Below, piece after piece: positions 26,338-35,086 of a DNA stretch of 64,000 bases. Location of the stretch: contig NZ_SUPW01000001.1 of the NCBI RefSeq assembly GCF_013337285.1, positions 744,001 through 808,000 of the forward strand, given 5' to 3'. The translations under genes and the position numbers were made by a program. The notes under the pieces were generated by a model. It was given only the letters and a program-made list of their open reading frames with translations. It did no database searches and was not told the origin of the DNA. Position 1 is the first letter of the stretch. Each line of letters begins with the position of its first letter. Source of the stretch: Agrobacterium tumefaciens. GTDB taxonomy: Bacteria; Pseudomonadota; Alphaproteobacteria; Rhizobiales; Rhizobiaceae.

Positions 26338-28002
26338 TTGGTGAAACAATGGGTTGGGCGGTTGTTTGCGGGTCTTTCGGCAACCGGCATCGTCTTCGGC
26401 ACGGTCCTGTTCTGCGCTTCGCTCACACCCTCGCTTCTGCCGCGCACATGGCTGATGCAGGGTGTGCTGTGCGGGTTTTCCTTTGCCATCGGCTATCTGA
26501 TCGGCGTCGCGCTGCACGCCGTCTGGGCCTATCTGGAATTGCCCGAACCCTCACGACATAACGTGCGCGGCATTCGTTTTCTCATCGCGCTTGCCGCCGC
26601 CATCACGGCGATTGCGTTTTTGTGGCAGGCGAAAGACTGGCAGAATTCCATCCGCGTGCTGATGGAACTCGATCCGCTGCCCAGCGCCCATCCCACCAAG
26701 ACCGGCGGTATCGCGGTGCTGGTCGCCGCCGTGCTCATTGGCGCCGGTCGGCTTTTCCAGCTTATCCGCCGGTTTTTTGCCGCGCGCAGCCGGCACTTCC
26801 TGCCGCGCCGGCTCGCCAATGTTCTCGGCATTGCCGCTGCCATCGTGCTGTCATGGATGCTGCTCAATGGCCTGATCTTCGATATCGGCCTGAAATTTGC
26901 CGATTCCTCGCTGAAACAGGTGGATGCGCTGATCGAGCCTGACGTGCCGCGCCCGTCCGATGCCCTCAAGACCGGCAGCAGTGCGTCGCTGATGACATGG
27001 GAATCGCTCGGCCGTCGCGGGCGGGAATTCGTGGCCGGCGGGCCGCAGGCTCAGGAAATTTCCGCCTTCACCCATCGTCCGGCCAGCGAACCGCTCCGGG
27101 TCTATGCCGGCCTGAATTCGGCCGCGACACCCGAAGCAAGAGCCAAACTGGCGCTGGAGGAACTGAAGCGGGTCGGCGGTTTCGAGCGCAAGGTGCTGCT
27201 GGTCGTCATCCCCACCGGCACCGGCTGGATCGACCCGGAAGCGCTGGATACGGTCGAATATCTGCATGATGGCGACATCGCCAGCGTCGCCGTGCAATAT
27301 TCCTATCTTTCCAGCTGGATCGCGCTGCTGACCGAACCTGACTACGGCGTGGAAACGGCGCGGGCGCTGTTTCAGGCCGTCTACGCCTATTGGACCACCT
27401 TGCCGAAGGAAACCCGGCCGAAGCTTTATCTGCATGGGTTGAGCCTTGGCTCGCTCAATTCGCAGAAATCCTCCGATCTTTACGATGTGCTCTCCGATCC
27501 CTTCCAGGGCGCGCTGTGGAGCGGCCCGCCGTTCTCCAGCCCCACGTGGCGCATGGCCACCAATGGGCGGGTTGAGGGCACGCCGGAATGGCTGCCGCGT
27601 TTCCGCGATTCCTCCGTCATCCGTTTTGCCAACCAATATACCACCGCCCATATGCCTGATGCGAAATGGGGGCCGATGCGGATCGTTTATCTGCAATATG
27701 CGAGCGACCCGATCACCTTCTTCGAAACCGCTTCGCTCTATCGGCGTCCAGAGTGGATGGCACATCACGGGCCGGATGTTTCCACGTCCTTCCGCTGGTT
27801 TCCGGTAGTGACGCTGCTGCAGCTCGGCCTCGATGTCGCCTCCGCCACCACGGCGCCGATCGGTTACGGCCATGTCTATGCGCCGGAACATTATATCGAT
27901 GCATGGACGGAGGTGACCCAACCGGAGGGCTGGAGCGCCGAGGACATCCAGCGGCTGAAGATGTTTTTCAAGGCCCGCCGCGGCTCAACCGATCCGGCGT
28001 GA
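26338..28002 (+). CDS. Membrane-bound alpha/beta hydrolase (PF10081-type)
   Basis: 554 residues. The N-terminal 200 residues carry about four to five membrane helices (GLSATGIVFGTVLFCASLTP, GVLCGFSFAIGYLIGVALHA). The C-terminal half is an alpha/beta hydrolase with nucleophile motif LHGLSLGSLNS. This two-part architecture is the Abhydrolase_9_N/Abhydrolase_9 family. Substrate unknown; lipid or ester hydrolysis at the membrane is plausible. Starts TTG at 26338 or GTG at 26341, both behind AGAAGGGG. Single gene, divergent from gp1. Confidence 0.85.
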   Translation: MVKQWVGRLFAGLSATGIVFGTVLFCASLTPSLLPRTWLMQGVLCGFSFAIGYLIGVALHAVWAYLELPEPSRHNVRGIRFLIALAAAITAIAFLWQAKDWQNSIRVLMELDPLPSAHPTKTGGIAVLVAAVLIGAGRLFQLIRRFFAARSRHFLPRRLANVLGIAAAIVLSWMLLNGLIFDIGLKFADSSLKQVDALIEPDVPRPSDALKTGSSASLMTWESLGRRGREFVAGGPQAQEISAFTHRPASEPLRVYAGLNSAATPEARAKLALEELKRVGGFERKVLLVVIPTGTGWIDPEALDTVEYLHDGDIASVAVQYSYLSSWIALLTEPDYGVETARALFQAVYAYWTTLPKETRPKLYLHGLSLGSLNSQKSSDLYDVLSDPFQGALWSGPPFSSPTWRMATNGRVEGTPEWLPRFRDSSVIRFANQYTTAHMPDAKWGPMRIVYLQYASDPITFFETASLYRRPEWMAHHGPDVSTSFRWFPVVTLLQLGLDVASATTAPIGYGHVYAPEHYIDAWTEVTQPEGWSAEDIQRLKMFFKARRGSTDPA

Positions 28003-28029
28003 ACGCGGCGGGCGTATCGCTTGCCGGCG

Positions 28030-28869
28030 TCAGCCTTTCAGCGCGTCCAGATGGTCGGCCACATAGGTTTCCAGCGAACGCGGCGCATGGCCGGTCAGGG
28101 TCTCAACATCGCCGGTCACTACTGCTGTCCAGCCTTCACGCACGGGATAAAAGATCGAGGCGAGGAAAGAGGCGTAATCTTTCGGCACGCCCGCACCGGT
28201 GAGGATGCCGATGAAGACCTCATCCGAGACGGCAGCATACGAGACCGGCTTGCCGATCGCCTGTGAAATCACCGCGGCTGCCTCGCCGTAACCGAAGGCC
28301 TTCGGCCCGGTCAGGTTGAAGGCCTTGCCATTAAAGGCGTCAGAGGTCAGCGCGGCAGCTGCACTGTCGGCGATATCGCGCACGTCGATGAAGCTCGACT
28401 TGCCCTCGCCGGCCGGCACGGCAATCTCGCCATGTTCAATTCCGGCCTTCCAGTAGCTGTGAAAATTATCGGCAAACCAGTTGGGGCGCAGGATGACGTA
28501 AGGCGTACCCGACGCAATGATCTTCAGTTCGATCTGGCGATAGGGAATGGAATCGTCGGCATCGACACCGAGGACGCTGAGGAAGACGATCTTCACCTTG
28601 CGACGAGCGGCCTCCTCGACAACGGGCGTCAGCGCGTCGATGGCGTCCAGACGCCCGCCCGCCAGGATCAGGAAGAGCCGGTCCACGCCGTCGAATGCAT
28701 CGGCGTAAGTCGAGGCATCGGTATAATCGAAGCGCACCCCTTCCGCGCCGTCCGCCGCCTTGCCGCTGCGCGAGGCAGCCTTCACGCTTTCGCCCTTTGC
28801 CACGAGTGCCTTGACCAGCGGCGTGCCGATGGTGCCGGTGGAACCGATTACGAGTATCTTGCCTGTCAT
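28030..28869 (-). CDS. NmrA/QorB-like NAD(P)H-binding protein
   Basis: 279 residues. Atypical short-chain dehydrogenase with dinucleotide motif ILVIGSTGTIGTPLVKAL and the NmrA-type VFLSVLGVDADDSIPYRQIE and YVILRPNWFADN. No canonical YxxxK catalysis is obvious. E. coli QorB (YtfG), a quinone oxidoreductase of this family, is encoded divergently from an HxlR regulator, as here. The role is probably redox or quinone stress, by inference. Confidence 0.82.
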   Translation of the reverse strand: MTGKILVIGSTGTIGTPLVKALVAKGESVKAASRSGKAADGAEGVRFDYTDASTYADAFDGVDRLFLILAGGRLDAIDALTPVVEEAARRKVKIVFLSVLGVDADDSIPYRQIELKIIASGTPYVILRPNWFADNFHSYWKAGIEHGEIAVPAGEGKSSFIDVRDIADSAAAALTSDAFNGKAFNLTGPKAFGYGEAAAVISQAIGKPVSYAAVSDEVFIGILTGAGVPKDYASFLASIFYPVREGWTAVVTGDVETLTGHAPRSLETYVADHLDALKG

Positions 28870-28892
28870 CTCAAATATCCTTAGTATCTAAT

Positions 28893-28981
28893 GGAAACCA
28901 TGTTTCGGAAATAGAGGTACTGCGTTTTCGAAATCATGAAAAGAGAGCACTTTTCGGTTATCTGGTTTCCTTGCGGAAACC
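28893..28981. promoter_or_regulatory. Repeated GGAAACC boxes in the qorB-like/hxlR divergent promoter
   Basis: GGAAACC occurs at 28893-28899 and as a perfect dyad GGTTTCC-TTGC-GGAAACC at 28964-28981. The first box is part of GAAAC-CAT-GTTTC. These are candidate operators for the HxlR-type regulator, which binds as a dimer. Inference only. Confidence 0.45.
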
Positions 28982-29012
28982 GGCATGGCCTTGAAACAAC
29001 AGGGTGAAATCG

Positions 29013-29381
29013 ATGGCGAAGATCTATGACGTTTATGAGGACCGCTGCCCGACACGTATGGTACTGGACAGGATCGCCGACAAATGGGCGCTGTTGATCC
29101 TCGACAAGCTGCGGCGCGATCCCGTGCGCTTCAACCTGCTGCGGCGCGAGATCAAGGGCATTTCGCAAAAGGTCCTGTCGCAGACGCTGAAGAAGCTCGA
29201 ACGTGACGGGCTGATCTCCCGGCAGGCCTTTCCAACGGTTCCGGTCACGGTCGAATATTCGCTGACGCCGCTGGGGCGGACGCTGACCGACACGGTGGCG
29301 GCGCTTGCCCATTGGGCCGAGGGTAATATCGATGCGGTGATGGCGGCGCAGCGGGCTTATGACGAGAAGGCTGCGGCTTAG
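29013..29381 (+). CDS. HxlR-family redox-type transcriptional regulator
   Basis: 122 residues, a single winged-helix domain of the HxlR/MarR-like family: ADKWALLILDKLRRDPVRFN, LLRREIKGISQKVLSQTLKK, LERDGLISRQAFPTVPVTVE. An N-terminal cysteine in EDRCPTRMVL matches the redox-sensing Cys of QorR/HypR-like members. Divergent from the NmrA/QorB-like gene, which it probably represses until quinone or aldehyde stress. The start ATG at 29013 was preferred over a GTG three codons upstream. Confidence 0.87.
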   Translation: MAKIYDVYEDRCPTRMVLDRIADKWALLILDKLRRDPVRFNLLRREIKGISQKVLSQTLKKLERDGLISRQAFPTVPVTVEYSLTPLGRTLTDTVAALAHWAEGNIDAVMAAQRAYDEKAAA

Positions 29382-29400
29382 GCAAGGGAACTGCCGTTCA

Positions 29401-29517
29401 CCTCATTCCTGTGCTCGTCACAGGAATCCAGCCAGCCCAAGTCCTTGGGCTGAAAAGACTCTTCCCGCCGCGCAGACGCGCGTCGGCTGGATCCCTGTGA
29501 CAAGCACAGGGATGAGG
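29401..29517. repeat. Palindromic repeat, third family, copy 2
   Basis: 33-bp arms at 29401-29433 and 29485-29517 are inverted copies with about three differences (CCTCATTCCTGTGCTCGTCA against the complement of CAAGCACAGGGATGAGG). The centre has AGCCCAAG-TCC-TTGGGCT. It sits between convergent hxlR and lrp genes. Confidence 0.75.
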
Positions 29518-29570
29518 AAGGAGAGAGCGTCCGGAATAACCGTCTTCCGCGCCTGCCGCACTCCCACCCC

Positions 29571-30002
29571 CTACCGCGAAATCCGCGTCGAAAGAATGAT
29601 CGACGACAGCGTGCGCTCCACGCCATCCAAGGCACCGATGCCGTCGATCAAACGGTCGAGATCGAGAATCGAAGGGGCGGCCAGAATCGCAATCAGGTCA
29701 AATGTGCCGCTCACCGAATGCAGCGTCGTCACCTCCTTGATGGCGGCAAGTGCGGCCGTCACGCCGGGCAGCGCCTTGGGTGCGATGGTAATCAGCACAT
29801 GGGCGCGCACCAGCCCGGAAAGATAGCTTTCCGAAAGCCGCAGGCCATAACCGGCGATTACGCCGTCAGCCTCCAGTCGCTCGATGCGCGCCTGCACGGT
29901 GGTGCGGGAAAGGCCGAGTTTGCGTGCCAGTTCCGCCACCGGCATGCGGGCATTTTCGGAAAGCAGGGCCAGCAGCGCCCGGTCCTTGTCGGCAATCGTC
30001 AT
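29571..30002 (-). CDS. Lrp/AsnC-family regulator
   Basis: 143 residues. The N-terminal helix-turn-helix (LLSENARMPVAELARKLGLS, RTTVQARIERLEADGVIAGY) and the C-terminal RAM amino-acid-sensing domain (VTTLHSVSGTFDLIAILAAP) are both intact. The ATG at 30002 has AGGA nine bases upstream. Divergent from the lysine/saccharopine dehydrogenase gene, it probably regulates that gene in response to lysine or a related amino acid. Confidence 0.88.
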   Translation of the reverse strand: MTIADKDRALLALLSENARMPVAELARKLGLSRTTVQARIERLEADGVIAGYGLRLSESYLSGLVRAHVLITIAPKALPGVTAALAAIKEVTTLHSVSGTFDLIAILAAPSILDLDRLIDGIGALDGVERTLSSIILSTRISR

Positions 30003-30149
30003 AGTGATCAATCCTGTCGTCTAACTGCTCAATAATAGACCGCTATCTGTACATAGTGAAGCTGCGAATCGTCAATAAAAGCTGGCATTCTGTCTTTGAG
30101 GCGCATTCGTTGCGCAAAGGCATGCGAATTTACTGCGGGGAACAAAAAC

Positions 30150-31250
30150 ATGAAAAACATTGTCGTCATCGGCGCGGGCAATATCGGTTCAGCCATCGCC
30201 TGGATGCTGGCCGCAACAGGCGATTATCGCATCACGGTTGCCGATCGCTCGGCCGACCAGCTGGCCAACGTGCCGGCGCATGAGCGGGTCGATACCGAGA
30301 TCGTCGACATCACCGACCGTCCAGCCATGGAGGCACTGCTGAAGGGCAAATTCGCCGTGCTTTCCGCCGCCCCCTTCCACCTGACGGCGGGTATTGCAGA
30401 GGCGGCTGTCGCCGTCGGCACCCACTATCTCGATCTCACCGAAGACGTCGAATCCACCCGCAAGGTCAAAGCCTTGGCGGAAACGGCTGAAACCGCACTC
30501 ATTCCGCAATGCGGCCTCGCGCCCGGCTTTATTTCCATCGTCGCTGCCGATCTCGCCGCCCGCTTCGACAAGCTGGACAGCGTGCGCATGCGCGTCGGGG
30601 CGCTGCCGCAATATCCGTCCAACGCGCTCAACTACAACCTCACCTGGAGCACGGACGGGCTGATCAACGAATATATCGAGCCGTGTGAGGCGATCGTCGA
30701 AGGCCGCCTGACCGCCGTTCCGGCGCTGGAAGAGCGTGAGGAATTTTCGCTCGACGGCGTTACCTATGAGGCCTTCAACACCTCGGGCGGCCTCGGCACC
30801 CTGTGCGCCACGCTGGAAGGCAAGGTGCGGACGATGAATTACCGTACCATCCGTTATCCCGGCCATGTGGCGATCATGAAGGCGCTGTTGAACGACCTCA
30901 ACCTGCGCAACCGCCGCGATGTGCTGAAGGACCTGTTCGAAAACGCCCTGCCCGGCACCATGCAGGATGTGGTCATCGTCTTCGTCACCGTCTGCGGTAC
31001 GCGCAATGGCCGCTTCCTGCAGGAAACCTATGCCAACAAGGTCTATGCCGGCCCGGTTTCCGGCCGGATGATGAGCGCCATCCAGATCACCACCGCCGCC
31101 GGCATCTGCACGGTTCTCGACCTTCTGGCCGAAGGTGCCTTGCCGCAGAAGGGCTTCGTGCGGCAGGAAGAAGTGGCGCTGCCGAAATTCCTCGAAAACC
31201 GGTTTGGGCGGTATTATGGCACACATGAGCCGCTCGCCCGGGTTGGGTGA
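30150..31250 (+). CDS. Saccharopine dehydrogenase-family enzyme, probably lysine 6-dehydrogenase
   Basis: 366 residues. Rossmann N-terminus KNIVVIGAGNIGSAIAWMLA (G8-x-G10-x-x-G13), then the family's FAVLSAAPFHLTAGIAEAAV, THYLDLTED and CGLAPGFISIVAADLA. This is the saccharopine dehydrogenase/LysDH fold. Agrobacterium is known to make an L-lysine 6-dehydrogenase with subunits of about 39 kDa, matching this length, and the neighbour is an Lrp-type regulator. It would oxidise lysine's epsilon-amino group toward aminoadipate semialdehyde. A true saccharopine dehydrogenase is the alternative. Confidence 0.75.
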   Translation: MKNIVVIGAGNIGSAIAWMLAATGDYRITVADRSADQLANVPAHERVDTEIVDITDRPAMEALLKGKFAVLSAAPFHLTAGIAEAAVAVGTHYLDLTEDVESTRKVKALAETAETALIPQCGLAPGFISIVAADLAARFDKLDSVRMRVGALPQYPSNALNYNLTWSTDGLINEYIEPCEAIVEGRLTAVPALEEREEFSLDGVTYEAFNTSGGLGTLCATLEGKVRTMNYRTIRYPGHVAIMKALLNDLNLRNRRDVLKDLFENALPGTMQDVVIVFVTVCGTRNGRFLQETYANKVYAGPVSGRMMSAIQITTAAGICTVLDLLAEGALPQKGFVRQEEVALPKFLENRFGRYYGTHEPLARVG

Positions 31251-31287
31251 AGAGCTAATATTTTATAGGGCGCAGCGTTGCCGCTGG

Positions 31288-31408
31288 TTTCTTCTCCCCG
31301 GCGGGGAGAAGGTGGCCCGAAGGGTCGGATGAGGGGGCACGGTTGCCGGATTTCGGCGAGCCAGCCCCCTCAACCCGCTGCCGCGACCTTCTCCCCGGCG
31401 GGGAGAAG
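31288..31408. repeat. RIME-like palindromic repeat, copy C
   Basis: About 121 bp between convergent genes (dehydrogenase and selO). Ends TTTCTTCTCCCCGGCGGGGA and CTTCTCCCCGGCGGGGAGAA; shared internal GTGGCCCGAAGGGTCGGATG and AACCCGCTGCCGCGACC blocks. Confidence 0.85.
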
Positions 31409-31455
31409 ACGAAAGACGCACACGCTCGCTCCGACATTGCGGAGCGGCGCAAAGA

Positions 31456-32919
31456 TTAAGTCCCGCAAAACGTCCGAAACACCCGCTCATGGCTCATCGG
31501 CGGCTGCATATAGACAAAATTGTCCGGCCGCTCCTCGAAGGGCGTCGCAATTGCCGTCAGCATCGCGTGGAAGGGCTCAAAATCATCATCCTCCACCGCC
31601 GCCTCGATCAATTCCTCGATGCGGTGGTTGCGCGGGATGACGGCCGGATTGACTGACAACATTGCACCGGACCTGTCAGCATCGGAAATATCTTCGCGAC
31701 CGGCGCGTTCCCGCCAGCGGGCCAGAAATTCATCCGCCCCGGCAATATCGATGAACATGCCGCGAAACGGTTCAGCATCGCCATTTGCCGCGTGGGAAAG
31801 ACGCCGGAAGGTCAAAGTATAATCCGCTTCCGATGCCTGCATCAGCCCAAGAAGCGCCTGTACGAGATCGATATCGCCCTCTTCCTCCAGCGTCAGGCCG
31901 AGTTTTTCGCGCATTCCGGCCAGCCAGCGTTTGGGAAAGGCTGCGGCGAAATCGGCCAGCACGGCGTTGGCGCGTTCGGCGGCCTTCTCCACCTCAGGGT
32001 CAAGAAGCGGCAACAGGCATTCCGCCAGCCGGGCGATGTTCCATTGGGCGATGCCCGGCTGGTTGTTGTAGGCGTAACGGCCCTGCGCATCGATGGAGGA
32101 AAACACCTTGTTGGGATGATATTCATCGAGGAAAGCGCAGGGGCCGAAATCGATGGTCTCGCCAGAGACGGCCATATTGTCGGTGTTCATCACGCCGTGG
32201 ATGAAGCCCACCATCATCCAGCGGGCGATGAGGTCGCATTGCCTTTCAGCGATGCCGCGCAACAAAGCGAGGTAAGGATTGTCGGCGGTTTTCGCCTCGG
32301 GATAGTGCCGGTCGATCACGTAGTCGGCGAGGTTCCTGATCGCCTCGTCATCCTCGCGCGCGGCGAAGAACTGGAAAGTGCCGACACGGATGTGGCTCGC
32401 CGCGACGCGGGTGAAAACGCCGCCCGGCAGGCCCACTTCGCGCTGCACCCTTTCGCCGCTGAGGACCGCCGCCAAGGCCCGCGTGGCGGGAATGCCAAGC
32501 GCATACATGGCTTCCGAGACAATATATTCCCGCAGCACCGGGCCGAGGGCGGCGCGGCCGTCTCCCCTGCGCGAAAACGGCGTCGGGCCGGAGCCTTTCA
32601 ACTGGATATCCCGCCTTTTGCCGTTTTTGTCGATCACTTCGCCGAGAAGAATGGCGCGGCCATCGCCCAGCTGCGGCACGAAGCCGCCGAACTGGTGGCC
32701 GGCATAGGCCATGGCCAGCGGCTCTGCCCCCTGCGGCACGACATTGCCGGAAAAGATCGCCGCCAGCCTTTCATCGTCAAGGCCGGAAACATCCAGAAGG
32801 AGTTCGTCTGCAAGCTTGCGATTAAAGGCGATGAGGCGCGGCGCTTTCACCGGCGTCGGAAGCACGGCGGCGCTGAACCGTTCCGGCAGGCGGGCATAGG
32901 AATTGTCGAATCTGATCAC
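31456..32919 (-). CDS. selO: Protein adenylyltransferase SelO (YdiU)
   Basis: 487 residues. SelO is a pseudokinase-fold enzyme that transfers AMP to Ser/Thr/Tyr of target proteins in redox stress. Diagnostic parts: LAMAYAGHQFGGFVPQLGDG, DIQLKGSGPTPFSRRGDGRA, LREYIVSEAMYALGIPATRA and GFIHGVMNTDNMAVSGETID (catalytic-loop equivalent). The C-terminus is FCGT: a cysteine stands third from the end, where eukaryotic SelO has selenocysteine. I chose the GTG at 32919, seven bases after GGAG; an ATG at 32958 lacks a site. Confidence 0.93.
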   Translation of the reverse strand: MIRFDNSYARLPERFSAAVLPTPVKAPRLIAFNRKLADELLLDVSGLDDERLAAIFSGNVVPQGAEPLAMAYAGHQFGGFVPQLGDGRAILLGEVIDKNGKRRDIQLKGSGPTPFSRRGDGRAALGPVLREYIVSEAMYALGIPATRALAAVLSGERVQREVGLPGGVFTRVAASHIRVGTFQFFAAREDDEAIRNLADYVIDRHYPEAKTADNPYLALLRGIAERQCDLIARWMMVGFIHGVMNTDNMAVSGETIDFGPCAFLDEYHPNKVFSSIDAQGRYAYNNQPGIAQWNIARLAECLLPLLDPEVEKAAERANAVLADFAAAFPKRWLAGMREKLGLTLEEEGDIDLVQALLGLMQASEADYTLTFRRLSHAANGDAEPFRGMFIDIAGADEFLARWRERAGREDISDADRSGAMLSVNPAVIPRNHRIEELIEAAVEDDDFEPFHAMLTAIATPFEERPDNFVYMQPPMSHERVFRTFCGT

Positions 32920-33093
32920 GGATAAACTCCCTGCTTTTGCCTTTATATGGGGCGGCAAGACCGCAGATGCGAGTGATAAATGCCGTCACACCGTGCCTAT
33001 AGCGCCACTCATTGTATTTTGCGCAATGAACTTTCCAGCGCCATCATCGTTCCTATGCTTGACCCGCAGAATGCCGAAATGAAAGGAACAGCA

Positions 33094-34812
33094 ATGAGCG
33101 TCGTTGAAACCGTGACGGAAGTATCGGAAAGCGCCATCCGCACCATTCACACCGATCTGCCCGTCAACGCCACCTTCCATGTCTGGCTGAAGGCGAAAAA
33201 ACCGGCCGAACCGGGTGCTGTGTCCTTCTCCAACCAAAATGGAAAATTCGCTGAGGTTTCAAGCGTCAACACCGAAGAGTTCGGTTTTCGAATCTATCAG
33301 GTGTTCGGCGGCGGCCATGTGGAACTCAGCTACGACACCGTGACGACAGCCGTTTCCGTCATCTACTGGTTCACCGCCTCGGATGTGCTGGAAACCGGCA
33401 TCACCGTCGTCCACAGCAAACCTGATAATGCCGCCCCCGAGTTGCCGGGCAGCTATCACTTCCGCCCACCCTTTGGCTGGATGAACGATCCGAACGGCTT
33501 TGGCCGCTTCGAAGGCCGGCCACATCTGTTTTACCAGCATTATTCGCACGGGCTGCGCTGGAACACCATGCATTGGGGCCATGCCGTCTCATCGGATTAT
33601 CTGCGCTGGCGGCATCTGCCGATCTTTCTGTTCCCCTCCGAGGATCTGACGACGCGGCCGGACAAGCGCGGCGGGGCCTATTCCGGCTCCACCATTCCGC
33701 TGGTCGAAGGCACTGGCATCCGCGTCTTCTTCACCGAACAGGTGCAGGACCGCATTCCCGAGCAGCAGATCCAGCTCACCGCCACCTCCTCCGATCTCAT
33801 CATGGCCGGGCAGGCAGAGGTTATTCTGGGCCACCGCCCGGACGGACAGGGGCTGACGCCGGATTTCCGCGACCCTTACGTCTTCCGCGGCCCCGATGGA
33901 TTGTGGAAAATGCTGCTCGGCAGCCAGAGCGATGGTGGCGGCGTCATTCTGCTTTACGAGACGCTGGACCCCACCGCCGCATCCGGCTGGACCTATGTCG
34001 GCAAGTTGTGGGTGGAAACGCGCTACAAGACTACGGCGATCGAATGCCCCTGCCTTTTGCCGCTCGACGGCCCGGCCAATGCCCGCTCCACCCGCTGGGT
34101 GCTGATCTACGGGCTGATGCATTCGGAAGACCCGGAGACAGGCCGCAAGAACCTGACCATGGCCGATGTCGGCTGGTTTGACGGCAAGGCCTTCACCAAG
34201 GAATCCGGTCAGGAACTGGATTTCGGCACCGATAATTACGCCTTTCAGGCGTTTCTGGATGGTGACAGCATTATCGGTATCGGCTGGCTCGCCAATTGGG
34301 CGGATGCCAGTCCCGAAATCGATTTCCCCACCTCCATGACGCTGCCGCGCCGGATTCACTATGCCAATGGCGAGCTTCTGACCCCGCCCATCGGCGCTGC
34401 GGAAAGCCTGCGCAGCCATATTCTCGACCGCACGCGGCTGGCGGCGGGGGAACGTGTCACATTCATCAACGGCGCAGTGGAAATTCTGATCGAGTTCGCC
34501 TCGCCCGGCGCGCCGTTCGAGCTGGCGCTCGATCATCCGACGGTCACGCTTGGTCTCGTTTCCGATGAAACGGGCTTGTGGATCCGCCACGAGGACGGTC
34601 GCGATGGTCCTTCGCCGCATTATATCGCGAAGGGGGCACGGGCCTCACGTATCCGTATTTTTCTGGATTACGGCTCCATCGAAGTCTTTGCCAACCGTGG
34701 CCGCTATGTGGGGACAAAACGCATTGAGGGTTTCGAACCCGTGCGTTCGGCGCTGCTGAAAGCGGCCCCCGGCGCGGTGGTACACGCGACCAGCTGGGCG
34801 CTCAAACCCTGA
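33094..34812 (+). CDS. Glycoside hydrolase family 32 (fructan/sucrose hydrolase)
   Basis: 572 residues. The catalytic five-bladed propeller starts near residue 118. The nucleophile motif is FGWMNDPNG (D132), the transition-state stabiliser is in FRDPYVF (about residue 259), and the acid/base Glu is in IECPCLLPL (about residue 316). A C-terminal beta-sandwich follows (IRIFLDYGSIEVFANRG). The N-terminal 115 residues form an extra domain of unknown role. No signal peptide is seen, so the enzyme may act in the cytoplasm on imported sucrose or short fructans, or be exported by another route. AAAGGA precedes the ATG. Confidence 0.9.
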   Translation: MSVVETVTEVSESAIRTIHTDLPVNATFHVWLKAKKPAEPGAVSFSNQNGKFAEVSSVNTEEFGFRIYQVFGGGHVELSYDTVTTAVSVIYWFTASDVLETGITVVHSKPDNAAPELPGSYHFRPPFGWMNDPNGFGRFEGRPHLFYQHYSHGLRWNTMHWGHAVSSDYLRWRHLPIFLFPSEDLTTRPDKRGGAYSGSTIPLVEGTGIRVFFTEQVQDRIPEQQIQLTATSSDLIMAGQAEVILGHRPDGQGLTPDFRDPYVFRGPDGLWKMLLGSQSDGGGVILLYETLDPTAASGWTYVGKLWVETRYKTTAIECPCLLPLDGPANARSTRWVLIYGLMHSEDPETGRKNLTMADVGWFDGKAFTKESGQELDFGTDNYAFQAFLDGDSIIGIGWLANWADASPEIDFPTSMTLPRRIHYANGELLTPPIGAAESLRSHILDRTRLAAGERVTFINGAVEILIEFASPGAPFELALDHPTVTLGLVSDETGLWIRHEDGRDGPSPHYIAKGARASRIRIFLDYGSIEVFANRGRYVGTKRIEGFEPVRSALLKAAPGAVVHATSWALKP

Positions 34813-34885
34813 GGAACCTTTTGGCGGACATGGCGGTTGATAGACCAGCAAAAGCCGAGCCTAACCCGCAAAAAGGAGCAACGGC

Positions 34886-35059
34886 ATGACCAAAATCCGC
34901 GATACCCGCGATCCCATCCTGTTTCCGACCGAAGCCAATGAAAACAAGGCCGAGAAAAAACGCGCCGGCAAGGGCATCATCATCATTATCGGCGCGATCG
35001 CGATCATGTCCTTCGTCGTTTATCTGGCGGCGATCACCATCGCCGCCACGCAGTCTTAA
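34886..35059 (+). CDS. 57-residue single-span membrane protein
   Basis: Starts MTKIRDTRDPILFPTEANEN, then a basic linker and one membrane helix (GIIIIIGAIAIMSFVVYLAA). A strong AAAAGGAG site lies seven bases before the ATG at 34886. The polar N-terminus suggests an N-in tail-anchored topology. It follows GH32 by 73 bp and may share its transcript. Function unknown. Confidence 0.65.
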   Translation: MTKIRDTRDPILFPTEANENKAEKKRAGKGIIIIIGAIAIMSFVVYLAAITIAATQS

Positions 35060-35086
35060 CCCCTCGCCTTGGCCGGAAACCGGTGC

